The notes under the pieces: model-generated
Told to the model about the DNA's origin: nothing
The model's database searches: none
The model's input: only the letters and a program-made list of their open reading frames with translations
Assembly: GCA_949316235.1 (NCBI GenBank)
Contig: OX438744.1
Location: 38,915,278-38,979,277, forward strand
Length of the DNA: 64,000 nt
Reading direction: 5' to 3'
From: Oegoconia quadripuncta
Lineage: Eukaryota > Arthropoda > Insecta > Lepidoptera > Autostichidae
Translations under genes and position numbers: made by a program
In this document: positions 10,780 to 20,144 of the stretch, one piece after another
Numbering within the stretch: position 1 is the first letter of the stretch
Layout: the number at the start of each line of letters is the position of its first letter

Positions 10780-10966
10780 ACTATGCTATAGATATGTCGC
10801 GCGAACAAATATTTTTCGCGCATTTCTTAGTGTATAAAACCGCGCCATCTCTTAGAATCCCCGAGAACTAATAATAACTAATAAAAACCACCGCGTACAA
10901 CAATTTTTTTTTTGTCTCAATGGGTCACAGAAAAGTGCGAGAAAAAATTACAATATTGATTCGAAA

Positions 10967-11700
10967 AGGAGGTCAATCGTCGAATCCAACTCGGCTGGGC
11001 AGTATTTGGGAAGCTACGTAACATCTCTCGTCCCAAATACCGCAATGACTCAAGACGAAGGTCTGATCAGTGTATGTTGCCAGTGATGACATATGGAACT
11101 GAAACGTGGTCTCTAACTATGGACCTCATAAGAAGGCCGCCTCCGCCTCCGTGGTCGCGGGTTCGATCCCCAGCGTGGTACATGTTTAAATACTCGGTTT
11201 GGTTGGGGTAGGGCATTTTAAATGTCCGCCTGGCTAGCTACCACCATCTTATCTAAATCTGCCGCCAAGCAGCAATGTTAATAGCACCTTCCACCTTCGA
11301 CCTCATCTTCACTTAACATCAAGTGTGATTGAGGTCAAGTACGAACCCCTCGTGCATAAAAAAAAAGAGCATCTATGTCACCCAAAGAGCAATGGAGAGA
11401 GCTATGATCGAAGTCTCTCTGCGGGATCGAATCAGAAATGAGAACCAAGGTGACCGATATAGCCCGACGAATTGCCAACTTAAGTGGCAGTGGGCGGGAC
11501 ACATTGCTCGTAGGACTGACGGCCGTTGGGGCGGAAAAGTTCTCGAGTAGTGACCACGCACCGGAAGAGGAAGCGCGGGAGGTGGACCGATGATTTGGTA
11601 AATTCAGGCAGTGCAGGACCGATCGTTGTGGAGATCTTTGGGGGGAGCCTTTGTCCAGCTATGGACGTTTTTCGTATGATATGATGATAATGATACCACA
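10967..11700 (+). mobile_element. LINE-C (RTE-like) split by SINE-1
   Basis: Translated pieces match the end of RTE-type reverse transcriptases: NRRIQLGWAVFGKLRNISRP, MLPVMTYGTETWSLTMDLIR before the SINE; VTQRAMERAMIEVSLRDRIR, KWQWAGHIARRTDGRWG and VQDRSLWRSLGGAFVQ after it. Stops and shifts make it a pseudogene. The tail is GAT-rich (ATGATATGATGATAATGAT), as expected for RTE elements. Confidence 0.85.
11137..11366 (+). mobile_element. SINE-1 with head deletion, inside LINE-C
   Basis: CGCCTCCGTGG joins directly to TCGCGGGTTCGATCCCC, so the segment between A and B boxes is missing; the distal body is also shortened. The A tail is at 11357-11366. It interrupts LINE-C right after LIRR. Confidence 0.88.
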
Positions 11701-11769
11701 CAGGTCGTCAAAAATATGAAACTCCTATCGGATTTTTTTGTTTTCAAATACTTACCTAAGGTAGGGTTA

Positions 11770-12288
11770 CCTTACATAAGGTCTTACAAAATTAACCCGA
11801 CAAACGTTGCAGAGTGTATGTATAGGGTGTACATATTACGAAAAAAATAAAATATTAAAGTTTACAGATTTTATTCAAAAAATAAAATTTAGAAATGTAA
11901 ATTTTGTGAGTTGGACCTTAATGGCCGCTCTAAGTACTTTGCCACGACACACAAACACGTGCCGCGGTATCTTTGAATACGCCGAAAGGCGACCACTCGC
12001 CGCTCGCCGCCGGCGCTTGCCCCGGCGCCGCCGCGAGTTGCTCTGATTGGTTGCGTCATGTGGCCCGGCCCCCGCCACCCGCCGTCCCCTTTGGCGTCTT
12101 CCATACCAATGGAACGTTGCCTGTTTTTCTCATTGATAAAACAAGGTACAACCGAAATGAAGTGAGTCTGTTAATGTGTATTTTCATTTGCACTTACATT
12201 TAATTTTTTTATAAATATATTATTTTATTGTTATGTACGTGCAATTGCCAAATTTTGGCGGAGTAATTTTGTGAGACCTTATATAAGG
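11770..12288. mobile_element. MITE-C: TIR element with CpG-rich core
   Basis: Left end CCTTACATAAGGTCTTACAA, right end reverse complement CCTTATATAAGGTCTCACAA; 23 of the first 25 bases match. The interior at 11978-12103 is strikingly GC- and CpG-rich (CGCCGCTCGCCGCCGGCGC) and includes ATTGG, TGCGTCA and CATGTG motifs. Frames of 67-79 codons there are composition artefacts. Superfamily and target duplication not determined. Confidence 0.6.
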
Positions 12289-12699
12289 GTTCCTAATTTG
12301 ACCACTGAACCCTCAAAACACCATGCAATCTTATCGGTCAATTTGAACTTGTATTGCTCTCTCAAGGCTGCTAGTAAATCATATCTGCCGGTGGAAGCAT
12401 AGTGCTAACAGATTTACAAAAAACTATAAATAGGCTTGGGTATACTCATAAGCAGTAACTCCACTCCGTACAACATCAGAACACAGCTCTTGGGTTGTAT
12501 TGGTTTCGGCATCTAATAAGAATAGAACTAACCTTACAGTGGGTATCGTAAGAGGCGACTATGGGACTTTACGCCAAAAAACTTCAGTATGAAAAGTATG
12601 TCTTAAAATTGGTGCTATGTTTTAAGTTACTTTAGTATGACTATCATCATCATCATCATCATCATCCCCGAATCATATCGGTATCATAGCCGAATTCAG
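12289..12699. other. No gene; (CAT)n run
   Basis: Includes a CAT repeat at 12640-12666. Nothing else recognised. Confidence 0.4.
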
Positions 12700-12887
12700 C
12701 CGAAAATTGTTAGACTTCCATACTAAGAGGTGGTTTCGGAATGGTTAGTTTGTATGGTTAATCGAAAATTTTTTGATCGAATTCAGCTATGGTTCTTTGT
12801 GGTAAGTTGTTCGTAACGTAATCAAGAGTGGAGTCACAGTAAACTAGAATTACACGAATTAAATTTCACCCTGTAGATTTGAATGTA
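12700..12887 (+). repeat. Repeat X, first copy
   Basis: TTAATCGAAAATT, AAGTTGTTCGTAA and GAATTACACGAATTAAATTTCA recur at 48415-48480 and 48757-48850, where an insertion separates the halves. It directly abuts MITE-M at 12888. Confidence 0.55.
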
Positions 12888-13546
12888 TTAGGTCCTAGAA
12901 ATTGGCGTTTTGTATGAAGAATTCAATTAAGACTGTTTTCTCCATACAAACATTTTTGTTTTTTTTTTTTCGGAACGGCAAATCCAAATTTAGCTAAACT
13001 TTGTGTGTGTACGGTGCTAAACCATACAGTAAGATGATGAGGATGATAATTGATAGTCTGCTGTCCAATATATTGATTTAATCACTAATTAACTAATAAA
13101 CTGATAGAATGCTATGATGAGTCCACGTGCCGCGGTGCGATCATGAGGGCGTTTTGATGTGAACTAGCTTAAATTACGTAAAGGAGAAATGACCGCGTGT
13201 CACATTGATGCGTTTGTATTAAATGTACGATTGCTAGATCGTACAGTGTGTATTATCGGATAACATTAATATAGTATAGGCAGCGTTAATTTTTAAAAGT
13301 AACCGCTTTATAAAAGTTTCAGCGAATCTAAGAAATGATTATGGGAAGCACATGAAAAGAGCTCTGTTCAAATTTTTTTTATTATGTGATTTAGCCCAGA
13401 AATAAAAAATATTCCATGTGAAACCTTGAAATAATGTTCCATTTTCCAAATAAAAAACAAATTTGGATATAGCTTTAAAAATCGCAGGAATTGGTACATA
13501 TGATTGACGAACAAAAAAAACTCCAATTTCATAGGTAACGACCCAA
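12888..13546 (-). mobile_element. MITE-M with a 225-bp insertion
   Basis: Ends TTAGGTCCtag... at 12888 and ...GGTAACGACCCAA at 13546, flanked by TA on both sides. The family unit is about 415 bp; here roughly 13012-13236 is extra sequence placed within the GTGTGT of the family's TAATACACACAATG region. Small deletions affect the first terminal repeat. Confidence 0.8.
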
Positions 13547-13548
13547 TA

Positions 13549-13823
13549 TTAACGGCGAAGGGTTCACCCCCTGTCAAGTGTGCATTTTTGTAAATTTCAA
13601 AAGATGAACCGTGGATGTCGTGTAAGCATTTAATTTTTATTGTTTGGGACACCCAAATGCTTATATTAGGGATATCCTCTGACCCATTTGGAATAACGGA
13701 GGTAATTACGACTGTATCTATGTATTACTGTAACTGCGATATCTAGCAGTGTCCAAGATGCACCTTCTAAACAGCTATGCTTGAGATTGCACTTACTGCA
13801 GAAATACCCGCTCACTTAAGAAA
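13549..13823 (-). pseudogene. Decayed unknown gene, copy 2 (truncated)
   Basis: Minus-strand sequence colinear with 20146-20420. Conserved open segments are GYFCSKCNLKHSCLEGASWT and, after a shift to another frame, VVITSVIPNGSEDIPNISIW, then KCLHDIHGSSFEIYKNAH up to GEPFAVN, where MITE-M begins. Amino-acid identity with the other copy is high although DNA differs at silent sites, which suggests ancestral coding. Function unknown. The part beyond the MITE is absent here. Confidence 0.55.
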
Positions 13824-13969
13824 AAAAATTATTTTATTACCTCAAACATATACAATTAGACACAAACTTGTTATTTAAGAGGGTTTATCTCGAACGCCAT
13901 TCCATGCAAAGTTTCACTTAAATAAAATAATATTATATAATATATGATAAATAAAAGGCACACAAAGCT
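13824..13969. other. No gene recognised
   Basis: AT-rich spacer between the decayed gene and repeat S. Confidence 0.3.
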
Positions 13970-14165
13970 GTCACGTATTGCGTCGTGCACAAATGGATTA
14001 GCACTCAGCTCATGCTGCGACGAATCTCAGCGCTGGTTTTCAGTACCCCAAATGCCCAGTGACATACGGACACTACGTCAGTATAATAATGAGCAGTATT
14101 ATAATTAAAAATTAAAGTCTGTAGTTAGTGTATGTATAGTGTAGTGTAAATATATAAAAGAATAT
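13970..14165 (+). repeat. Repeat S, copy 1
   Basis: GCTGTCACGTATTGCGTCGT, GCACAAATGGATTAGCACTC and GTGTATGTATAGTGTAGTGT recur at 17927-18110 and, partly, at 42825-42940. No tRNA-like head or TIR visible; family unknown. Confidence 0.6.
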
Positions 14166-14369
14166 ACAGATTCTAATGAAATTTTATACGCATAAAGCAC
14201 GTATATTCTCTGACTTTTTCTTTTCGTTAACTAACGCCTCGTGAACATTAGTTGACTATCTATAAGTGCTTCTAGGGTTTTGTTTTATTTATTTATGTAT
14301 ATTTTTAAGTAAGTCTATCAACATCAAATTATTATTATATTCATGCATACTTATCTATAATTATTTCTT

Positions 14370-14540
14370 TAGTTGGTAGTATCGTGTACCCTACCTGTTT
14401 TTCTACCTACAAATGTCCCATAGCTCTGGTGTGGGTTGTCTGTTGTCTTAGTGATAAGACCACCTAATTGTGTTCTATTGTTATCATCAAAAATTATTGT
14501 AAATATATTGCGCAATAAAGAGTATTTGTATTGTATATTA
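14370..14540 (+). mobile_element. LINE-F 3' UTR
   Basis: GGTAGTATCGTGTACCCTAC, AGTGATAAGACCACCTAATT and GCGCAATAAAGAGTATTTGT match 33048-33232 almost base for base. Polyadenylation signal and TATTG-type tail present; no coding part. Confidence 0.75.
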
Positions 14541-14754
14541 AAAGGGTAGTGGATAACAACTCTCCACACGTCTGCTGCTTAATATGGCTTATTTTCAGAA
14601 TCCTCATAATAATCTGTGGACACCATAGAGGACGGAGATTGGAGAGTACAACAAGGCACAGCATATACAAATATGCAACCATAATATTTGAAGTCCTCGC
14701 AGTAATTGGCTAATAACAATGGCATTTCAATGGATTTGTGAATGGACAATTTGT

Positions 14755-15166
14755 TCAAAATCAAAATGTAGGATACAAAAATATCACTTATTGAAAGTCA
14801 ATATGTTATTTTTTTTTTAAACTACATCGCTTTACAAGGTGTTATGTTAGGGAGGTTTATGGTTAGGGAGAAGAAGCGACAAGAAACGACACATCTTTTC
14901 AATTGGTTTCCATCTTTACAATAATATTACATTTTACATTACATATTACAAAACAAAAGCAATTAACATAACGCCCAGCTAACACCGGACCTCCTTATCG
15001 CCTAAATAATCATCTATCCTGTAATAATAACTCTTCTTACACAGAGTTTCTTTATTGTGGCGTTTAAATTTCTGCTCTGTTAAACTCAATACATGTTCTG
15101 GTATTTTATTGTAAAAGCGTATGCTGTGTCCCACAAAGGATGTGCTAACCTTGCTAAGTCTAAATT
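14755..15166 (-). mobile_element. LINE-A2 3' end
   Basis: Reverse complement of the element at 59538-60018: GTTATGTTAGGGAGGTTTAT-like UTR, GAAGAAGCGACAAGAAACGA, and codons for SFVGHSIRFYNKIPEHVLSL. Truncated near the FRLSKVS motif. Confidence 0.85.
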
Positions 15167-15914
15167 ACAGCATGTCAAGAAAAAAGAACTTAACCCTAGT
15201 GGGTAGTGACCCATTTATAAGAGGCGCAATGCTAATACAAGAAACTGATTTTGAGACAGGAATATATCTCGAAACAATGCAGTTTAGTTTATTCTATATA
15301 TACAATACTATGTTTCCCGGTAAAACCCGGACGGCGCAATTTTCTGAATGAAACTATACATTGTAGAGTTACGGCCTGATGTTATATTCTGTGGTTTATT
15401 TAAGCTTACACAGTTCAGGCGTAGTATTCGCAAGGGCAAAGCGTAAGTATGGCAAAATTATGTGTTTACATCGCTTTAGTATGTTTCATGCTAAAGTTTA
15501 GACTATAAATAACACAATGTTCACAAGTTTATTTGAATTGTATCTGTGGAACTGAATGAAATGTATTGGAGTACTAAATTATTGACTACGCGGAGTTATA
15601 ATTTTATTTTTTTATTTAGGAGAACTTACAGCTAATACATAAGATATCATATGAACATTGTATATAAACATGCCAATTACAAGTTCCCACATGTAAATTA
15701 GGAGAGTTGAAAAGAAAAAAAAAGAAAAACATTAAATAAATAACAATAGTAGGTACAGTCAGCCACAATAACAATGGTTCACTTACGTGTCACCCTCCAC
15801 GCATAATAATGCGAGGTTTGTCATTTTTAATCGAAATACGACGGGTGGTATGTATTTGACTGCGTTGCGGGTGTGTGTCTTTGTGCGTGTGTGTCCAATC
15901 TTTGTCCAGGCGTA
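15167..15914. other. No gene recognised
   Basis: AT-rich. The 15840-15914 portion (GACTGCGTTGCGGGTGTGTG) resembles 21365-21430 and may be one more old repeat. Confidence 0.35.
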
Positions 15915-16135
15915 TATCATACATATGCTCACGCCTGTTGCCGTTGGGGTAGGCAGAGACTACTGATTTTCACTTGCAACGATTCTGACATACTACTCAT
16001 GCTTCATCCACTCTCATCAAATTCGTACATTTTTAGCTTAGTGGTTGATCGCACCTGACCTTTTGAGTGTACGTCAGTCACTTGATTGACTATGTCCTTC
16101 TTGGTCGTTCTTTACCGACCCTTCCATTCGCACTT
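15915..16135 (-). mobile_element. LINE-D 3' end
   Basis: Minus-strand CAGAATCGTTGCAAGTG, AGTCTCTGCCTACCCCAACG and CAGGCGTGAGCATATGTATG match the RTE-like tail best seen at 34075-34512 (codons for CQNRSKWQSVVSAYPYG). Frames are broken. Confidence 0.7.
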
Positions 16136-16302
16136 TCATTATTATATGTATACAATAGTTTTCGAAAAAAAACAACCTATCCAATCGAGGAACCTCTCAT
16201 AGTTACTTTTACTATACTGCTATATATATATTTAACAATAAATTGTTACATTTTTTAATTAATATGTTACTTCTACCTTCTAATTAATTTTTAGAAATTC
16301 TC

Positions 16303-16659
16303 TTAAGAGGGTTTACTCTGCCCAGTGGCGCCCGCATTGAATAAGTGGAGACTTCTTTTTAAATGCAAAATAAATCAAAAAAATCTCTGTGATCAAAAAG
16401 CCTAAAAGCTATATAAATAATTTATATAGCTTTTAGGCTTAATAACGGTTATTTTTCAGAATTCAGGATAGTAAAAAAAGTGCAGCTTTTATCAATAATT
16501 TTAAAATTCTTAAAAATAACCGTAATTATGTATAAGTATACCTAATTTATTAGCCTCTTCGAGTGCAGGTCATAGAAATATATTTGATTTATGTTGTATT
16601 CAAAAAGAAATTTTAATTTGTCCTATGAAGGCGCCACTGGACAGAATAAACCATCTTAA
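16303..16659. mobile_element. MITE-T: TTAA-flanked TIR element
   Basis: Left end TTAAGAGGGTTTACTCTGCC, right end reverse complement TTAAGATGGTTTATTCTGTC, both continuing to CAGTGGCGCC; about 27 of 30 bases match. TTAA at both outer ends would fit a piggyBac-type target duplication, though it could also be part of the TIR. A perfect hairpin lies inside, and CGGTTATTTTT / AAAAATAACCG form a second inverted pair. No ORF. Confidence 0.72.
16398..16440. repeat. 20-bp perfect hairpin inside MITE-T
   Basis: AAGCCTAAAAGCTATATAAA at 16398-16417, loop TAA, and its exact reverse complement at 16421-16440. Confidence 0.9.
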
Positions 16660-16977
16660 AACTTTGTGTATATAAAAAAAAACTTTATTGCTCATCGATC
16701 AGTGTGGCCTTTTGAGTCCCGCACAGGTACAGCCCTGTCGCACGGGGCATCTCAGATATACAATACAATCTAGTAGGTATTAATTAATTAATCCATTTTA
16801 GTTTTATAGCCATTTATATATATTTTAGGCCAGTTTATAACAGGCTGTAAATACCCACAACACTAGTTTGCACTGTATCGTTGCAAGTATTTGCATTTTG
16901 TAAGTCACGACCTCGCAACCAACACATCCGTCCAGTATAAAGGGGGAGCTAGGCCATAGTTGTCGTTTATGTTGTTT
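16660..16977. other. Possible LINE tail, otherwise unassigned
   Basis: AAAAAAAAACTTTATTGCTC at 16676 resembles the reversed end of a LINE 3' UTR. No gene recognised. Confidence 0.4.
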
Positions 16978-17510
16978 TAACATGAGACTTCTAGTAGAAG
17001 TTAAATGTTATGTATTCAACCACAATAGATTAAGACGGATAATGTTAGCTGCAATGACTTTCTCTTCCCTAAAAATAGTTCACTCTGGCCCTTTCGCAAT
17101 GTCCGTAAAAATTTTCAACAAAATCCCTCCACACGTTAAAAACGAAGAAAACCCCTACAAATTTAAATCGTTGCTCAAAAAATACCTAATAAATAAATGC
17201 TACTACTCGCTGCAAGAGTTCCTAGACGATAAACAAATATAAATGAATAAATAATAAATAAATAATATACTATATATATATATAAATTTATAAATATGAA
17301 TGTAAAGATAGATATAATTATTGAAGATATTTAAGTGTTATATTGTTTTGTACTTTTAATAAATTAAGTAATCCGTATGTTTATGTGCATGCATTATAAA
17401 TTTAATTGCTGTGCCCTAGCAGGGTTTATGTTTGATACCTAAAAAGATTTTAAGATCATACTATGTACAACATAAATGCAATAATTTGAATTGAATAGAA
17501 TTGAATTAAG
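16978..17510 (+). mobile_element. LINE C-terminal remnant (distinct family)
   Basis: Frame 16982-17242 encodes SSLKIVHSGPFAMSVKIFNK, IPPHVKNEENPYKFKSLLKK and CYYSLQEFLDDKQI stop, the same layout as LINE-A ends (aromatic, then NK.P, then YY...FLDDK) but clearly diverged. The 3' UTR ends in TTGAATTGAATAGAATTGAA. 5'-truncated. Confidence 0.8.
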
Positions 17511-17926
17511 TAAATTGTAGGTGTTAAGAATTCATAACAAAAATGATAAAAGAAAAAAAAAACAAAAGTACATACTGTAAAATAGATGATAGAAATTAGA
17601 GTTCAATTTGTTGTTAAAGCTTGCGTAGTGTGTTCATAGTGTAGACGGCGGTGTGTTGTGTAAATATATGTAAATATATGTAAATATGTATGTGGGAATG
17701 TGTGTGCGATGTATGTGTGTGACTAGAGTAATATCTATTTATATTATAGGACGGGATGCTATATAGTTTCAATTGTAACACTGCTGTACGATGCTTGCTG
17801 CTTGACGGCCGAAATAAGAATAAGAATAGTTTATTATGAGCGCCACAACACGATACAAAAACAAAGAAGTAGTAAATTATAGCTATAACAGAAATACAAT
17901 TATGAAGAAGATCCCGACAATGCTGT
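17511..17926. other. No gene recognised
   Basis: Low-complexity TGTAAATATATG runs near 17660-17690. Bases 17815-17870 (AAGAATAGTTTATTATGAGC) look like a reversed LINE tail. Confidence 0.35.
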
Positions 17927-18110
17927 CACGTGTTGCGGCGTGCACAAATGGGTTAGCACTCAGCTCCCCCCAGTTTTCAGTGCCCCCAAATGGCCAGTGA
18001 CGCACGGACGCCACGTGAGGTAAAATAATGAGCAGAATAATAATAAATACTTATAGTCGGGTTAGTGTATGTATAGTGTAGTGTAAATATACAAAATAAT
18101 AATTACTTAA
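17927..18110 (+). repeat. Repeat S, copy 2
   Basis: Matches 13970-14165: GCTGTCACGTGTTGCGGCGT, CAAATGGGTTAGCACTCAGC and GTGTATGTATAGTGTAGTGT. Confidence 0.6.
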
Positions 18111-18309
18111 TAGTATTATAAATAAATACGTCAGAATATGGATATAGTGAGACTGTGAATACTGTACAGTGTAATATAATTAGGCTACTGTTTCAAGGCA
18201 GTCTGCCGAAACGGATGCCGCCGGTGATACGCCACTGATACGCCTTATACGCCTATGAGAGTTATTGCCGCTGACAGCACCGTTGCTGTGACAAACCCAT
18301 ACACCACAG

Positions 18310-18330
18310 TATGAGTTTGAAACCAGTGAG
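18310..18330 (+). CDS. Possible 21-nt host micro-exon
   Basis: CATACACCACAG precedes and GTAAGT follows a 21-base open stretch reading YEFETSE. Joined in phase to the exon candidate at 19409 it would give ETSE-ELKEDTW, a natural-looking acidic run. The donor is a full consensus; the acceptor is adequate. With only seven codons this could be chance. Confidence 0.2.
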
Positions 18331-18397
18331 GTAAGTTAAGGGTTACCTTGCTCTCTTTTGTATAACCAAGAGGTGGTTTTTAAGTCGCAATTTAGAA

Positions 18398-18740
18398 AGA
18401 AAGAAAGAAGAAAGAAAGAAAGAAATTTATTTATTTTGATAACATTAATTGGTACAAATGGTGGTAACTAAACATAAGAACATTGGTTATCAAAAAAGGT
18501 TACCACTCAGCATAAGCCACAGTAGCGGTCGCTCTTGCAGCGCTGATCTTCCGTGGCACCTGTAGTGTGTGAAACCGCAGCTAAACAATGACGCAAATAT
18601 GTATATATAAAATAGAAATAATACATGGTAATGAAATGAATGAAATGAAAATAATTTATTTGCCTGATTTTGGGTATAAGATTAGGTCTCAATAAAAAAC
18701 ACAGTTCCATCAAAATCTGCTTAAATCTAGCGTGCAAATA
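18398..18740 (-). mobile_element. Two reversed LINE tails with (GAAA)n and (GAAAT)n
   Basis: (GAAA)n at 18398-18424 followed by TTTATTTATTTTGATAAC, and TGAAATGAATGAAATGAAAA at 18631 followed by TAATTTATTTGCC, both look like reversed LINE 3' ends. Coding parts not visible. Confidence 0.45.
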
Positions 18741-19408
18741 TTCTATTTGGTTAATTATTAATTATTCAACTTAGGAATTTAAAATTAAAAATATTAAAAT
18801 AATCGAGAAAATAATAATTGATTACAAAAAGTCACAAAATTATAGTATGTAGTCAATCGAATACCATTTTTCCAAGTCATTACCTAAAAATTAATCATTA
18901 TTGCTCACGGTAGTATTGCTCACGGCTCATGGTAGTAAAACTTAAAACTATAAGACCATAATAAAATTATAATTAAAATAAAATTTTGTACACAGCTTCA
19001 TGTATTAGAACGACTGTTTAAATCGGAGTTCTTTGTAAATTTAATAAATATGTCTTTATGTTGGTTTTAAAGGAGAATATTGATTTCGAATTTCGATTTA
19101 AAGGAATGTACTGATTTCACACTACGCACACTACAAATAGATAAGTAGGCGGTATGTACTAACCTAGGCGTTATTATTACTCGCTAGAAACCCTAAAAAT
19201 GTGACTATTAACATGTTTATCATCAGACTACAAAGCTCCGGGTTCCCACTTGCATCTGCTGCATACTAAAATATGGCGAGCGTAAACAAAACACGTCAGA
19301 GGATTGGGTTATGTCTGGTGTGTAAATTGGAGGTAATGGCAGTCGTGTTGTGTTAGCGATAATATAGGTTAATATTGGGTTAATATTGGGTATTAAGAAG
19401 TAACACAG
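18741..19408. other. No gene recognised; upstream of exon candidate
   Basis: AT-rich to 19200, then mixed. Just before the exon candidate is a duplicated GGTTAATATTGGGTTAATAT. No repeat family recognised, so this may be older host intron. Confidence 0.35.
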
Positions 19409-19625
19409 GAACTTAAGGAAGATACATGGAGACCAGACCCTGATACAATCAGGGTATCCAAAAACCAAGAGTCACCAGCGAAAAGGCTAAGGCAAGAGGC
19501 TGAGCCTCTAAATAGGGCGAAAGGCGTGGGGGACTCACCGAGGTTGACCCAGGCAGCTCAGAGTCAAGTGAAGAGACCAGATCATCATAAAAGTAGTCCT
19601 AATGTGGCATCGAGACATAAAACTG
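19409..19625 (+). CDS. Host exon candidate, 217 nt, unknown protein
   Basis: Open in one frame for 72 codons plus one base. It is bounded by AACACAG on the left and a consensus GTAAGT donor on the right; reading through the donor meets a stop within four codons. The peptide is hydrophilic and probably disordered: ELKEDTWRPDPDTIRVSKNQ, ESPAKRLRQEAEPLNRAKGV and RPDHHKSSPNVASRHKT. It has no repeat counterpart in the window. It ends in phase 1, matching the phase needed by the exon candidate at 53392-53510. The upstream pyrimidine tract is weak. I do not recognise the protein; a relic of an unknown element is the alternative. Confidence 0.5.
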
Positions 19626-19660
19626 GTAAGTTCTGAATCACCTCAATAGGTAGGTACATA

Positions 19661-20143
19661 TTGGGTCTGTACCTATGAAATTGGAGTTTTTTTTCTTCAA
19701 ATCAAATCAAATCAAATACGCTTTATTGTTTAAATAAGGAAGGTACATTTAAATATCTTATAGAAACTACAAATTAGGCGGCCTTATCGCTAACAGCGAT
19801 CTCTTCCAGGCAAACCTATCATCACGGAATTCAATACGAGTATTTAAGTGGGTTAGCACAAATAATTTCTTAATTGTTAAGTACATCTGAAAGTTCTGCA
19901 TATTGAAATCAAAAAGTGTTATCTTATAGGTATGCAAAACATTAATAAGCACTATATGTGATGAGAAACAATAATTACTAAATAATCTGAACAAATAAAA
20001 TATATCCATACAATTTATACCAATACCTACATGTTATTTACATATATATTTCTTCGTTAATCATATGTACCAATTCCTGCGATTTTCAAAGCTATATCCA
20101 AATTTGTTTTTTATTTGGAAAATGGAACATTATTTCAAGGTTC
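19661..20143 (+). mobile_element. MITE-M, split by LINE-F, 3'-truncated
   Basis: TA then TTGGGTCTGTACCTATGAAA at the left. The unit is interrupted at TTTCTTC by a LINE-F insertion and resumes at 20049 with CGTTAATCATATGTACCAAT, then stops at TTTCAAGGTT where the decayed gene copy begins. Its own 3' terminal repeat is lost. Confidence 0.8.
19699..20048 (-). mobile_element. LINE-F-like 3' end inserted in MITE-M
   Basis: Flanked by the 7-mer TTTCTTC at 19692-19698 and 20049-20055. It starts with the reversed tail AAATCAAATCAAATCAAATA and contains GGCGGCCTTATCGCTAACAG and GATCTCTTCCAGGCAAACCT, the reverse of the GGAAGAGATC...GATAAGGCCGCC block. The tail matches the element at 39589-39960. Confidence 0.82.
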
Positions 20144-20144
20144 C

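Noticed and set aside
11807..12203. Four overlapping frames in the CpG-rich core near 12 kb
   Set aside because: High GC removes stop codons by chance on both strands; no motif or splice support.
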